NCBI RefSeq assembly: GCF_001577835.2
Contig: NC_029547.1
Span: 57,825,808-57,889,807 of the forward strand
Origin: Coturnix japonica
Lineage: Eukaryota > Chordata > Aves > Galliformes > Phasianidae
Reading direction: 5' to 3'
Length of the DNA: 64,000 nucleotides
Made by a program: the position numbers and the translations under genes. This document shows, in pieces, positions 52,001 through 59,849 of this stretch. Numbering within the stretch: the stretch's first letter is position 1; each line of letters begins with the position of its first letter. The notes beneath the pieces were generated by a model. It was not told where the DNA came from. It made no database searches and saw nothing but the letters and a program-made list of their open reading frames with translations.

Positions 52001-52071
52001 CCTGCCTTTTTCTCTGGAGGTGCAGAAGGGCCAGGCTCTGCAGCTGCCCGTTTATTGCCAGCTCCGGACAT
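33834..52071 (-). CDS. RNF20: RNF20 (BRE1A), E3 ubiquitin ligase for histone H2B, complete coding region in 19 exons
   Basis: RNF20 acts in the nucleus with RNF40 and the RAD6-type E2 to monoubiquitinate histone H2B (Lys120 in human), a mark linked to transcription elongation. Nineteen coding exons join in frame with GT-AG borders into 984 residues; human has 975. The N-terminus [10 protein letters not shown], long coiled coils, a Lys/Glu/Arg-rich stretch at about 563-625, and a C-terminal C3HC4 RING (C931, C934, C946, H948, C951, C954, C966, C969) are all present, ending in HRIYIG. The start is the ATG at 52071, matching the human N-terminus. No break was seen. The gene converges on GRIN3A, as in human. 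A CpG-rich, ETS- and YY1-motif promoter fits broad expression. Introns hold CR1, mariner and LTR-element insertions. Confidence 0.98.
34242..34343 (-). CDS. RNF20: RNF20 coding exon 19
   Basis: 34 codons: [34 protein letters not shown], the segment just before the RING. Acceptor TTTTATGCAG, donor AAG|gtgagc. Confidence 0.97.
34344..34709 (-). other. RNF20: RNF20 intron 18
   Basis: 366 bp. Nothing recognised. Confidence 0.9.
34710..34850 (-). CDS. RNF20: RNF20 coding exon 18
   Basis: 47 codons: [20 protein letters not shown] to [11 protein letters not shown]. Acceptor CTTTTTTCAG, donor GAG|gtatat. Confidence 0.97.
34851..35748 (-). other. RNF20: RNF20 intron 17
   Basis: 898 bp, AT-rich, with a short GTTTG/GTTTT stretch near 35270-35310. 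Nothing else recognised. Confidence 0.9.
35749..35874 (-). CDS. RNF20: RNF20 coding exon 17
   Basis: 42 codons: [42 protein letters not shown]. Acceptor TTTTCTAAG, donor AAG|gtgagc. Confidence 0.97.
35875..36957 (-). other. RNF20: RNF20 intron 16
   Basis: 1.1 kb. Nothing recognised. Confidence 0.9.
36958..37170 (-). CDS. RNF20: RNF20 coding exon 16
   Basis: 71 codons: [20 protein letters not shown] to [14 protein letters not shown], essentially identical to recalled human. Acceptor TTCTCTTGCAG, donor CAG|gtaact. Confidence 0.97.
37171..38002 (-). other. RNF20: RNF20 intron 15
   Basis: 832 bp. A minus-strand open frame at 37665-37889 has no recognisable similarity. No repeat recognised. Confidence 0.9.
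38003..38152 (-). CDS. RNF20: RNF20 coding exon 15
   Basis: 50 codons: [20 protein letters not shown] to [12 protein letters not shown], coiled coil. Acceptor TTTCTTAAG, donor CAG|gtgagt. Confidence 0.97.
38153..40070 (-). other. RNF20: RNF20 intron 14
   Basis: 1.9 kb. A 177-codon open frame on the minus strand (39115-39648) shows no recognisable domain. The block around 38560-39060 looks unlike the AT-rich flanks and could be an unrecognised repeat. Confidence 0.8.
40071..40188 (-). CDS. RNF20: RNF20 coding exon 14
   Basis: Completes Lys, then [39 protein letters not shown]. Acceptor GTCTTTACAG, donor GAG|gtaaac. Separated from exon 13 by 2.8 kb containing an LTR element. Confidence 0.97.
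40461..40792 (+). repeat. Left LTR of the ERV-like fossil
   Basis: Shares CTGAACCTCTGATTGATC, GTGAAGGCAATTCAC and AACTTCTC blocks in the same order with 42408-42714. It starts TG and ends CA. Confidence 0.8.
42408..42714 (+). repeat. Right LTR of the ERV-like fossil
   Basis: Direct-repeat partner of 40461-40792, preceded by a purine-leaning stretch GAAGTGGTGGAGTG that could be a decayed polypurine tract. No clear flanking target duplication was found. Confidence 0.8.
42996..43393 (-). CDS. RNF20: RNF20 coding exon 13 (Lys/Glu/Arg-rich segment)
   Basis: The largest exon, 398 bp. It starts [20 protein letters not shown], passes an acidic Ser/Pro-rich linker, then a long run of alternating Arg/Lys and Glu (about residues 563-625) likely to form a charged single helix or coiled coil. 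The DNA there is almost pure purine on the coding strand. The bird run is about ten residues longer than the human one as I recall it, which accounts for most of the length difference. Donor AA|gtaaga. Confidence 0.96.
43394..43717 (-). other. RNF20: RNF20 intron 12
   Basis: 324 bp. Nothing recognisable. Confidence 0.9.
43718..43839 (-). CDS. RNF20: RNF20 coding exon 12
   Basis: Completes Gly, then [40 protein letters not shown]. Acceptor GTTTTTCTAG, donor AAG|gtatat. Confidence 0.97.
44477..44502. repeat. TTTG/T-rich microsatellite
   Basis: Short run of TTTG units just upstream of the CR1 at 44555. Confidence 0.8.
44555..44930 (+). mobile_element. CR1 LINE 3' fragment with internal 36-bp duplication
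   Basis: GACAGGCTGAGGGAGGCTGG, CTGAAGAGGGCCTACAGGAA, GGAACTGGTTGCCCAGGGTT and GATCCCTTCCAACTCAAACC follow the CR1 3' order, plus orientation. It lies in RNF20 intron 11, antisense to the gene. Confidence 0.93.
44648..44719. repeat. 36-bp tandem duplication inside a CR1
   Basis: Two adjacent 36-bp units, each starting GAGAGAATGA and ending AACAG, differ at a few positions. Ordinary CR1 3' ends have this AATGGCTTTAAACT-type segment once. Confidence 0.9.
45141..45276 (-). CDS. RNF20: RNF20 coding exon 11
   Basis: Encodes [20 protein letters not shown] to [13 protein letters not shown] and the first base of Gly, coiled coil. Acceptor ACTCCCCAG, donor GCAG|gtatga. Confidence 0.97.
45461..45640 (-). 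CDS. RNF20: RNF20 coding exon 10
   Basis: 60 codons: [60 protein letters not shown]. Acceptor TCCTGACCAG, donor GAG|gtagta. Confidence 0.97.
46161..46177. repeat. (AC)n dinucleotide run
   Basis: 17 bp of AC repeat in RNF20 intron 9. Confidence 0.9.
46985..47275 (-). mobile_element. CR1 LINE internal 3' UTR fragment
   Basis: AAGGCCCCTTTGAATA, TTATCTTCTCCAGCTCTGAA, CAGTACTCCAAGCAGGGTTT and CAGAATGACCTCTCTCAGCC are the CR1 3' UTR in minus orientation. It lacks the tail. In RNF20 intron 9, same strand as the gene. Confidence 0.85.
47389..47508 (-). CDS. RNF20: RNF20 coding exon 9
   Basis: 40 codons: [20 protein letters not shown] to [10 protein letters not shown], coiled coil. Acceptor CCCAACAG, donor AAG|gtgaga. 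Confidence 0.97.
47749..47826 (-). CDS. RNF20: RNF20 coding exon 8
   Basis: 26 codons: [20 protein letters not shown] then TINARK, a glycine-rich break between coiled coils that is identical to the recalled human segment. Donor AAG|gtaagg. Confidence 0.97.
47981..48127 (-). CDS. RNF20: RNF20 coding exon 7
   Basis: 49 codons: [49 protein letters not shown]. Acceptor TTGACTGCAG, donor CGG|gtgagc. Heptad-like coiled coil. Confidence 0.97.
48298..49112 (+). mobile_element. CR1 LINE with decayed ORF2 endonuclease segment joined to a 3' tail
   Basis: Translation in plus frames gives [55 protein letters not shown] and [17 protein letters not shown], the CR1 ORF2 APE-type endonuclease region, with several stop codons. 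From about 48990 it jumps to the 3' terminal segment (GGTGACCTTTAAGGTCCCTT), so the reverse transcriptase is deleted. It is antisense in RNF20 intron 6. Confidence 0.9.
49733..49747. repeat. 15-base C run (G run on the RNF20 strand)
   Basis: Fifteen uninterrupted C on the plus strand, seven bases after the exon 6 splice point in RNF20 orientation. The length is prone to polymorphism and sequencing error. Confidence 0.9.
49755..49873 (-). CDS. RNF20: RNF20 coding exon 6
   Basis: 39 whole codons from [20 protein letters not shown] to EKHRIMSQE. The donor is GAG|gtataa, a weak match, with a 15-base G run (on this strand) starting seven bases after the splice point. Confidence 0.95.
49874..50644 (-). 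other. RNF20: RNF20 intron 5
   Basis: 771 bp. I recognise no repeat or gene in it. Confidence 0.9.
50645..50827 (-). CDS. RNF20: RNF20 coding exon 5
   Basis: After CTGTTTCCAG. It completes Gly and reads [16 protein letters not shown], then [17 protein letters not shown] to KLNSG, with donor GGAG|gtagga. Coiled coil. Confidence 0.96.
50828..50988 (-). other. RNF20: RNF20 intron 4
   Basis: 161 bp. It contains an A run near 50919-50931 (T run on the gene strand) and nothing else of note. Confidence 0.9.
50989..51136 (-). CDS. RNF20: RNF20 coding exon 4
   Basis: Encodes [20 protein letters not shown] to an acidic [19 protein letters not shown] segment (residues about 100-148). It ends with the first base of a Gly codon before gtgaag. 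Reading on gives sequence unlike human, which supports the boundary. Confidence 0.96.
51223..51633 (-). mobile_element. Galluhop-type mariner (Mariner1_GG), internally deleted 411-bp copy
   Basis: On the minus strand it opens GGGCTGCTCTGAAAGTAATG and ends with AAATAGGAGGCATTGC to GGAGTGA, the terminal inverted repeats of the chicken mariner family as I recall them. TA target duplications sit at 51221-51222 and 51634-51635. The 5' leader (with GATGGCAGCAGAGGGGCAGG) and the 3' end are kept. Most of the roughly 1-kb transposase gene is absent, so this is a non-autonomous, MITE-like copy. It lies in RNF20 intron 3, 14 bp inside the exon 3 donor. Confidence 0.88.
51649..51816 (-). CDS. RNF20: RNF20 coding exon 3
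   Basis: 56 codons, [20 protein letters not shown] to [10 protein letters not shown], coiled-coil rich and almost identical to human. The donor CAA|gttagt is non-optimal, and a mariner copy begins 14 bases further into the intron. Confidence 0.97.
51943..52071 (-). CDS. RNF20: RNF20 coding exon 2 (start codon)
   Basis: ATG at 52069-52071 within CAGCCACCATGTCC, a good initiation context. It encodes [14 protein letters not shown] to [12 protein letters not shown], 43 codons, donor ACG|gtatgt. The probable acceptor is CCAATTAG at 52112, leaving 40 bases of 5' UTR in the exon. Confidence 0.96.
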
Positions 52072-52111
52072 GGTGGCTGAGACATATAGGCTCCTCTTCT
52101 CCAGATTCAGC

Positions 52112-52803
52112 CTAATTGGTAAAGAATACCATTAAAAGAAAAACAAACGCACCAACCTAACCACAACCAATTTATTAGGGTGACAAGATACCCAACCCAG
52201 TACAGAATACACAACTCTGATGGCTTTGGAAAATAATGGTCAAAAGTTAAGTCTTAAAAGATGCCACTAGGTTTAGCACTGTGAACAGTAACATGATAAA
52301 AAGAAAAACAAAAAAAACCATCCTTCATGAGAACCACTGATCTGTGATGTTCAAATGGAAACACCGCATCTTACCATGCTTACCTTCCAGCACTTGAGGC
52401 TGGAAGGGACCTTTGCTGATGACCTGCTCAGTGCTCACAAATAAACCAGATCCAGCAAGAGCAGGGCCAAGAGCCTTCCTCGGCCAGGTTTCCACTACCT
52501 CCAGGGACTCTACAACATCCCTGAGCAACCTGTCCCACTGCCTGGCAACAACCTTCACTACCAAAACATTTTTCCTTCTGTTTTCTTGAATTTTCCTCAC
52601 ATACTTATTTACTAAACCAATATCTTTTTTCCTTAGAGGGTCCCCAAAATAAACAATTTTTCTCCCTCTTAACAACACCCTCCCACAACACCCACGACCC
52701 TCCGGGTACCTCGGCACCTCTCGCAGTCGCACAGCACTAACCGTCCCGCTAGGCCCACCCCAACAGCCGCCAGCCGCCCCTCCTCCACACACACCTCACT
52801 CAC
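52112..52803 (-). other. RNF20: RNF20 intron 1 (inferred)
   Basis: Bounded by a strong donor GCA|gtgagt (52803-52798) and the acceptor CCAATTAG (52112). It contains a minus-strand CR1 piece (52385-52600). The boundaries rest on splice-site appearance only. Confidence 0.5.
52385..52600 (-). mobile_element. CR1 LINE fragment near the RNF20 promoter
   Basis: GGCTGGAAGGGACC, TTCCACTACCTCCAGGGACT and GAGCAACCTGTCCCACTGCC resemble the complement of a CR1 3' UTR, moderately diverged. It sits in the inferred intron 1, a few hundred bases from the CpG island. Confidence 0.75.
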
Positions 52804-53110
52804 TGCCCGGTGCAGCCTGACTAGGCCCGGCCGCCCTCACCCACCCTAAAACAACCCACCGACTCCCGTTGCGTTCCTCAGGCCCTCCGGAAGGCAAACC
52901 CTCGATGGGCCAATCCTAAAGGCGGCGGAGGGAGCTGTCGCACAGCGCTGCCCTCAGCAGCGGCCGCCCCTTCCGGCGGCCATTTCGCCCTCACTAGTTA
53001 TGGAAGCTCGGTGGGCCGCCGTTTGCCCTAGCCTAACATGGCTGCCGTTGCCATGGTGCTGCCATGGCGCCTGAACGCGGCTCCCTTGCCGTTAAGGAAA
53101 ATGGCGGCCG
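52690..53110. promoter_or_regulatory. RNF20: CpG-rich RNF20 promoter, possibly bidirectional
   Basis: GC- and CpG-rich with ETS-type CCGGAAG at 52887-52893, its complement CTTCCGG near 52970-52976, a YY1-like GGCGGCCATTTC at 52976-52986 and a second YY1-like AAAATGGCGGC at 53098-53108. No TATA box was seen. This is typical of a housekeeping promoter and lies directly upstream of the RNF20 5' end. Confidence 0.75.
52804..52960 (-). other. RNF20: RNF20 non-coding exon 1 (inferred; start approximate)
   Basis: GC-rich sequence upstream of the inferred donor at 52803, inside the promoter CpG island. The transcription start cannot be fixed from sequence alone; about 52.9-53.0 kb is a guess. Confidence 0.4.
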
Positions 53111-53441
53111 CCGCCTGAGGAGCGCTCTTGCCCTTCAGAGAAACGGCGACTGCTCGAGCTCCCTGTGGTGCCGTTTGCCCACATCCCGTAGCCCGCATGG
53201 CTGTACGCCCTTACAGCTCTCCGGAAGAAAAACAATAAATAAGCCGAAATTGCCATCACAACCGGAGCCGGAGGCTGAGGAGAAGCTGCACCTGCCTCTG
53301 CAGAACATGAAAAGCACAAAACAGAATACTTCTACCAGATGCCATCAGGCTGATAACAGCCCTATGTCAGTGCTCACAGGAAGTTTGCAGCCAAAACAGA
53401 GTTCTTGTTTTACCATCTCCCCAGCAGCTATCTTTGCTTGA
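53064..53441 (+). other. Divergent open frame beside the RNF20 promoter (coding status unknown)
   Basis: A 125-codon frame begins MAPERGSLAVKENGGRRLRS within the CpG-rich region and runs away from RNF20. A second, overlapping frame follows (53434-53664), with a donor-like CACCCAG|gtacat at 53635-53636. I do not recognise the product. A divergent non-coding transcript is at least as likely. Confidence 0.25.
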
Positions 53442-55033
53442 TATACCACAGACAGCAAAACAGATATTGCAAATCAGAAGGACCTACAAAGCTTCAATGT
53501 TGGCTCTCCCTCAAGTTGCAAAAGCAGTAACGTATGCCAAAATCTGTTATGAAAGTCCTACAAATTGTCTTGAAAATTCTTCTCGCTGCCAAGATGCTGA
53601 GACACAGTGTTGTGAACTGTTCAGTCATCACCCAGGTACATCTGGGCAGGCACTATACAGCTAGGTGGTGAAATGTGGAAGCGTGGCACACCCAGGGCTC
53701 TATCTGTAAGATCTTTCATCCTGTAGAACTGTGCTGCTTCAGGGAGAAAAGGCCATATGGAAGAAAGCATGATTGCTGATCTTGATAAAACATGTTAGAG
53801 AAACTGTCTTAGCGAGTGGCTAACAGAAGGCTCTGCCCTAGAGGTTCTGTACCCTGGAATCTATTGAGAGAACAGCAGAAGACAGATTTATCACAAAGAC
53901 AGAAGAGGAAAGCTTCAGCCAGTCAGTCCCTGATGCTGCCAGTGACAGATGGAGAAGGGGACTGCAAGTTGCAAACACCAGGAAACAGGCCAGAAAATGG
54001 ACTTGAGGACTTCACTAAGAGGCAGCTAGCTTAAGGTAATAAGCTAGAAAAATTCATCTTTGGGCAACCACTGTGAAACAGCAAAGCAGAGCAGTATGCA
54101 GGCACAGCTGATTAACTGACCTAAGAGAGCTAACCTGGGGCCTAAATTAAATAAACTTGCTATAAACCATTGTTTGGTGGAGAAAAAAAAATATCTTTTG
54201 TTGTCAGCACAGATTAGCATTTCATTTGCTAGGCTGTAAACTGAAAGCATTGAAGTTACTTACCAGACACAGTTACCACTGAAGAGCATATATGAAACAT
54301 AGCACATCCTGTATTTGTTTGTGTGTGTTCACAGCCTGCTACATTGGGTTACATTCTCAGAAAGTTAGTCCTACAATGTACAGCTCTAGCACTGCAATAC
54401 TTATGATACGTCTAGGAAGAAAATTATATTTTACCTTGATTAAGGAATAAAATTCCACTGTCATATGACTAGAACTCATTTGGGCAGAAATGTAATTACA
54501 CTTTGCACAGAAATCCTTAACTTATTTTTGCCTTGCAGACATCTTACTTCCCTAATTGTCTCCCTCCTGCAGAGAAGCACTTGATGCTGTAAGCTAAGTA
54601 GAGAATACAGGTGTGAATACAGGATGTCATTAGGTGGCTGTATCTTATAAAATAATGAGTTCTGTGAAACATGCCTTACATAATTCCTCCTCCTGTTTAG
54701 TAAATAACAAGGGTGGCACTTTATGCATAATTCAGGCATTTGCATTGTACATGGTAACTTCTACACTGTAGCAGTAACTTCTACACAGCTCAGTAAGTCA
54801 CAGATATAATCTCCTACAGTAACCAGCAGTGGCTGAAGTACCAGCCAACCCTGGAGCTGCAGGAAGATAAATGTTAGAACTGGCCAATTAAAAGGTTAGA
54901 CTATACAGAATAGAAGTGCACATGCTCTCTCTCTTGATCCAAAACATCCTAGCAGGCAGTCTGAAAAAAGAAGGAATGGAAGACATCAGTAAGTAAGGTA
55001 AAGTGGGCACTCAACAGGGATTTATACATATTC
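53442..55033. other. Intergenic sequence right of the RNF20 promoter
   Basis: Mostly unique sequence with short open frames only (for example 53816-54034 plus) that I cannot assign. It could contain exons of a divergent transcript. Confidence 0.5.
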
Positions 55034-55910
55034 ATATAATTATTTAAGTTGGAAGGAACCCTTTAAGGCCACTTAGTCCAACATCCCTGCAATGAACAGA
55101 GGCAGCTACAGCTCCATTAGGGTGCTGAAAGCCTGGTCCAGCCTGGCCTTGAATGTCGCCAGGGCATCAACCAGCTCTCTGGGTGACATGTTCCAGAGCC
55201 TCACCACTCTTATTGTAAAACAACTTCTTCCTTATGTCTGATCTAAAACTCCCCTCTTTTAGTTTGAAACCATTTCCCTTTGTCCTATCACAGCAGATCC
55301 TGCTGAAGAATCTGTCCACTTGCTTCTTGCCCTTTAGATACCAAAAGGTGGCAGCTACCGGGTCTTCCCTGAGCCTTCCCTTTTCCAGGATGAAGAGCCC
55401 TAGCTCTCTCAGCCTGTTCTCACAAGGGCAAATTCCTTCTCTTGAATCATTTTTATGACCCTCCTCTGGATACTCTCCAGCAGGTTCATCTCTATTCTGT
55501 ACTGAGGACTCTCTGTCTGGTCACAGTACTCCAGGTGAGGTCTCACCAGCAAAGAGGGGCAGAACCACCTCCCTCACCCAGCTGGACATGCTTCTTTTGA
55601 TGTGACTCAGGATACAGTTGGCTTTCTGGCTGCAAGGGCACACTGATGGCTCATGTTCTCCTTACCATCTACTAGTGATCCAAGTTCTTTTCACCAGGGC
55701 TGTGCTTAATCCTTTTGTTCCCCAGCTTGTACTGATAGTGAGAGGTGCCACAACCCAGGTGCAAGACCTTGCCCTTGGATTTGCTGAATCTTATGAGGTT
55801 CTCCAGGACCCACTGCTCAGCTTGTTTAGGTCTCGCTGAACACTATCCTGTCCTTTGTGTGTGTCAACTGCACCACACAGCTTGATGTCTCCACAAAGTT
55901 GCTGGAGGGT
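55034..55910 (-). mobile_element. CR1 LINE 3' UTR, about 875 bp
   Basis: The longest CR1 stretch in the window, minus orientation. From left: TTGGAAGGAACCCTTTAAGG, GGTCCAGCCTGGCCTTGAAT, CTCTCAGCCTGTTCTCACAA, GTACTCCAGGTGAGGTCTCA, CCTTGCCCTTGGATTTGCTG and TTGATGTCTCCACAAAGTTG follow the CR1 consensus order without large gaps. Confidence 0.93.
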
Positions 55911-56471
55911 GCACAATTACCTTGTTATCTCACTGCCTATTTGCAGCAATGATAGATGAAGAGACCCAGCAAATGGAGCAGGAGCTTGAGTGTTATCTTT
56001 CTGTTTTTCTTGCCAATCAGATTAACTCCCTAATTTGCAGTCTCCATATGGACAGATCCTGTGCACACAGGATTTTGGAAACTGCTATAAATGGTTTCCT
56101 CAACTTAAACATATATGTACTACCCATACTAACAGATGTGTGTACATTTTTAAGAGCTGATATTCAAAAATGTGTTGGATCTTGGGAAGTTCTATATGTT
56201 GTCCTATAAGACTGGGGAAATAGGATCATTCCTATCAGCAGAGAAATTTAAGAATTTAGAATTTAGAATAAGCTCTAGAAAAGAAAAACACTTGGCTTCA
56301 TGCTGAGTTCTAGTTAATATAGCAGGTATAATTCCAGACCTAGATGAGAGACTCATTCATGAGCTTTTCTATTACTCTTCAAGTAAGGCTTGTGCCTCTA
56401 GCTGGGTTCCTAATACTTGTCTAAACTTAAACATCCAAGAAAATTTGTCTGTATTAATTAAAAATATGTAC

Positions 56472-56499
56472 TAAAGGTGAACTATTCAGTTCACCTTTA
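56472..56499. repeat. Perfect 12-bp inverted repeat with 4-base loop
   Basis: TAAAGGTGAACT, loop ATTC, then AGTTCACCTTTA. The arms pair perfectly. A T-containing stretch and a 30-base A run follow within ten bases. Confidence 0.9.
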
Positions 56500-56502
56500 C
56501 TT

Positions 56503-56506
<4 letters not shown>

Positions 56507-56536
<30 letters not shown>
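56507..56536. repeat. 30-base A run
   Basis: Uninterrupted A, probably an ancient retroposon tail or slippage product. No adjacent retrogene body was recognised. Confidence 0.95.
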
Positions 56537-56539
<3 letters not shown>

Positions 56540-57620
56540 TACATTTTATTTCTTTTACTTCCAAAAAAACACCTAAACTGAATTAAAACTACTTCCATTT
56601 CAAATTACCTTCTCTATCTTAGAGATTTGATGCAGTGTAAAAATAACCATCATTTGATACAAGTTTTCTGACAGTCTTTGCATGGTTCTCATGCAAAGTG
56701 TTCTCATTCTAGTGTTACCCAGATTTTCCATCTATACATCAGTCTATCTCACCCCTGCAGCAGAGATCTAGTTCCAGAAGTGCACACCTGAAAATCTACT
56801 ATGAAGACAACAGTTTATCTGTGCTCCATGCTTCTCACATAGTCTTAGACTTTGTTTTGTGCCCAGCAACCATTCAAAATAACTTTGACTCCCTTTTGCA
56901 TGGAGAAATTAAAGTCTTTCTAGCAGTCCAGGGGAACAGTTCTTCTTTAGAAATCATCTGTTTGGAAACCTCATGTCTTGACAATTTACCCCATTAGGGT
57001 TTTTAGCATTGCAAAATGTTCAGTGTTTCAGACTGTTTTCCTATGTTACAACACGCAGCAGTTAACTGAAAGCCTGTGTATTCTAACAGCAGTTGGGGAG
57101 CCACGTTATTCCATTTCTTAATTGATAACTTTGTGCCTTTGTGGACTGCAGGACTTGGAATGCTGGAGTTTGGCAGCCAAGTTATTGGGCTACAGAGCAT
57201 TACAATTAAGCTGGTAAGATATATCCATTTTTCTAAGTGTTATACTTGTAGTCCTGAAATTCTGCCATCATTTGACACCTTGTATTGTTACCTCGCATTG
57301 GTATTTTGCTGTAAACAGTCCCAATTGGTGATTTGATCAGAGAAGCAAAGAAAGCACAGAAAAGCTATGTGTGTGTGACAGGCAGTAGTCTCTGAAAAGA
57401 ACTGGATTGCTGTTAGCAATAATTGTTTTTGTCAGCTTCATATACGTAGAGTGCAGGTAGAAGATCTTAAAGGAACAGTATATAACAGTGTATCTGCAAG
57501 ATGAATTAGTTTTAGAAATAAGGTCTGAAATGCATTTATATATATAGCAGACCTCAGGCCTGGGAAGTGTATGAAGTCCTTAATAGATAACTGAACATAC
57601 AGACCCTAGTGAAAAGAAGA

Positions 57621-57805
57621 TCATAGAATCATTTGAGTTTGAAGGGACCCTCAGAAGCCATCTTGTCCAACTCCCCTGCAATGAGTAGGACAACTACAGC
57701 TCCATCAGGTGCTCAGAGCCTTGTTCAGCCCCGTATCTCCAGGGATGTGACATCCACCACCTCCCTGGATGAACTGTGCAGGAGTCTCATCACCCTTATT
57801 TTAAA
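57621..57805 (-). mobile_element. CR1 LINE 3' fragment
   Basis: TCATAGAATCATTTGAGTTT, GTCCAACTCCCCTGCAATGA and CCACCACCTCCCTGGATGAA are the CR1 3' end in minus orientation, about 185 bp. Confidence 0.92.
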
Positions 57806-59619
57806 AGCTTACATTCAAAAGATCAAAATATTCCAGGCTTTTCAGAAATGTTCGTGTATCCTGGATAGCTAAGGCAGCTAATTTGTCTGCTTTGGAGCTG
57901 CATTTAATCTTGCCTCTATTGTCTAAAGTCAAACACAAAAGCTCTGACATATAAGCTCACATTCTCTGGTGCTCTGGTGTACAACAGAGGACAACGAACA
58001 GTTTCTGTTTCCCCGGTGATCAACACTAACTCTAAAAGAAAACCAGAAAACGCCAGTGTACATAATTTGGTTTTCATCAATATTCATCAAATTCCTAATA
58101 AAAACTGCCTACAGAAATGTCTGCTGCTTCTTACAAAACAGAATATGAGCAGGAACAATTACTTGGTTCACCCTGTGGATATTTTTTAACGTAGCAAGAG
58201 AAGAAAAACACTTAAAAATTTAGCTGTTTAGGCTTCGTGTAGTCTTGTGCAGAGCAGAGACCCACAATGCAGGAGTGGGGCCACGGAGAAGATGATACAA
58301 GTACTACAGGTGTTTTTGAAATAGATGCCTGGACATGAATGACACAGATCCATCAGAGAACAGGGTTCTCAATTCAGCTGCATTTCAGACCATGAATTTC
58401 TGCTCTGCTGTTTGCTGGGAGTGCTGAGCACGTTGTACAAGCACCTGGACATCACCCTTTTTGATTTTTTATTTTTATTTTTTTTTCTGATTATAATTTT
58501 GAAGGATTGTTCTGCCATTATACAAGATGAATAAATTCATAAGGGCATCTTAGGCTGCTTTTAGGTTACTACATGCATGGTCATGTTCCCAAATATTCAT
58601 TTCTGCTCTCCAGGACCTGCCTGCCCTGCGAGGCTGATATAATCGCTTGGTGGGGTGGGCTGAAAGTGATCCGGGTAAGAAATAATCCATCATAAGAAAA
58701 GGCTTTTTTTTTTTTTTTTTTTTCTCAGCCAGATCAGCCTCTCTCATGCCAACACACAGCAGAGAACAGAGCACTGTGATGGCAACGAGCAGTCAGGGAT
58801 GGCAGATATGCTTCTGCCCCAGAATTACCTGTGGCTTTTCTCCCTCCACCTTTAAGGTCTAACAGGAGTTGATTTATGGGACTAAGTGTTGAAGAGTGAC
58901 TGTCAGGAGTTCCATGTGAAACAATGAGCTGAGTCAGCTAGCAGTGGAGAGGACTATAAAGAAAGGCTTTATGCAAAAATACAATTACCCAAACATCCAT
59001 CTGGCAGAGAAGGCCTTGTGGCCCATTCCTGTTAATTTACTGCTGCCAAACTGTTCTGCTATCTGAAACTCCATCTGAATTAACGCTGGGTGCACTGCAG
59101 TGTGTGTTTTGACTGATGTCACTCAGCAGCTCTCCCACACACACACTGTCATAGGAGGGAAAGAAAATATTCCATGTTTCTCACAAATTCTGCAATTCTA
59201 ATCCAGGGAAGAGAACGGACCTCTTATGAGCATATAATCCCTTTTCCAGCCCACTTCCTCCGTCCTGAGCCAGGATCTATCATTTTCAAGTGCATCAGTA
59301 TTTGGAGGCCTGAGAATGTGTAAGAGGAAGGTAGAGAATGAGTCAGTTGTTCAAAATTGGCAGATAAGCGAAAGGTTGTGTAAATAAAAGACTCACATGA
59401 AAAACAAGCAAACAAACAAACAAACGATGTTTTCTTCTTTGAGCATTGATGTACTTCTGGCTTTTTGTACCTTCATCCGCATTGACTCCACAATAAAAAG
59501 CCTTGGCTGAGCAATGGCTCTTATCAGTGGTACAAAGTGAGAACCCAAAGGCTAACTTTGTTCACAGCACTTACCAGAGGAAACAATGTAAGCTGTGAAA
59601 ATAAAATTATAACAAAACA
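57806..59619. other. Intergenic sequence left of the second CpG island
   Basis: Contains a 20-base T run (58704-58723) and a CAAA microsatellite (59406-59424). No gene recognised. Confidence 0.7.
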
Positions 59620-59745
59620 TAGAACCATAGAATCATTAAGGTTGGAAAACACCCTTAAGACCACCTGTTCCAACCATGAGCCCACCACGCTCATTAACCA
59701 CGACCCTCAGTGCCACATCTCTACCATTCTTGAACAAGCAAAACG
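59620..59745 (-). mobile_element. CR1 LINE 3' fragment
   Basis: AGAACCATAGAATCATTAAG, GGTTGGAAAACACCCTTAAG and CACCTGTTCCAACCATGAGC are a CR1 3' end in minus orientation, about 100 bp left of the CpG island. Confidence 0.9.
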
Positions 59746-59849
59746 TCCTACAAATCTGGGCACAAAGAGAGGCAGTCTGTTCGAAAGACAACTTTCTCAA
59801 TGGCACAACTCATCCAGCCGCGTTTAGGATTAATTGGCAGATCGAAGGC

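Larger units (their letters stand above)
55911..57620. other. Intergenic sequence between two CR1 copies
   Basis: AT-rich, with the stem-loop and A run near 56.5 kb. No gene recognised. Confidence 0.7.
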
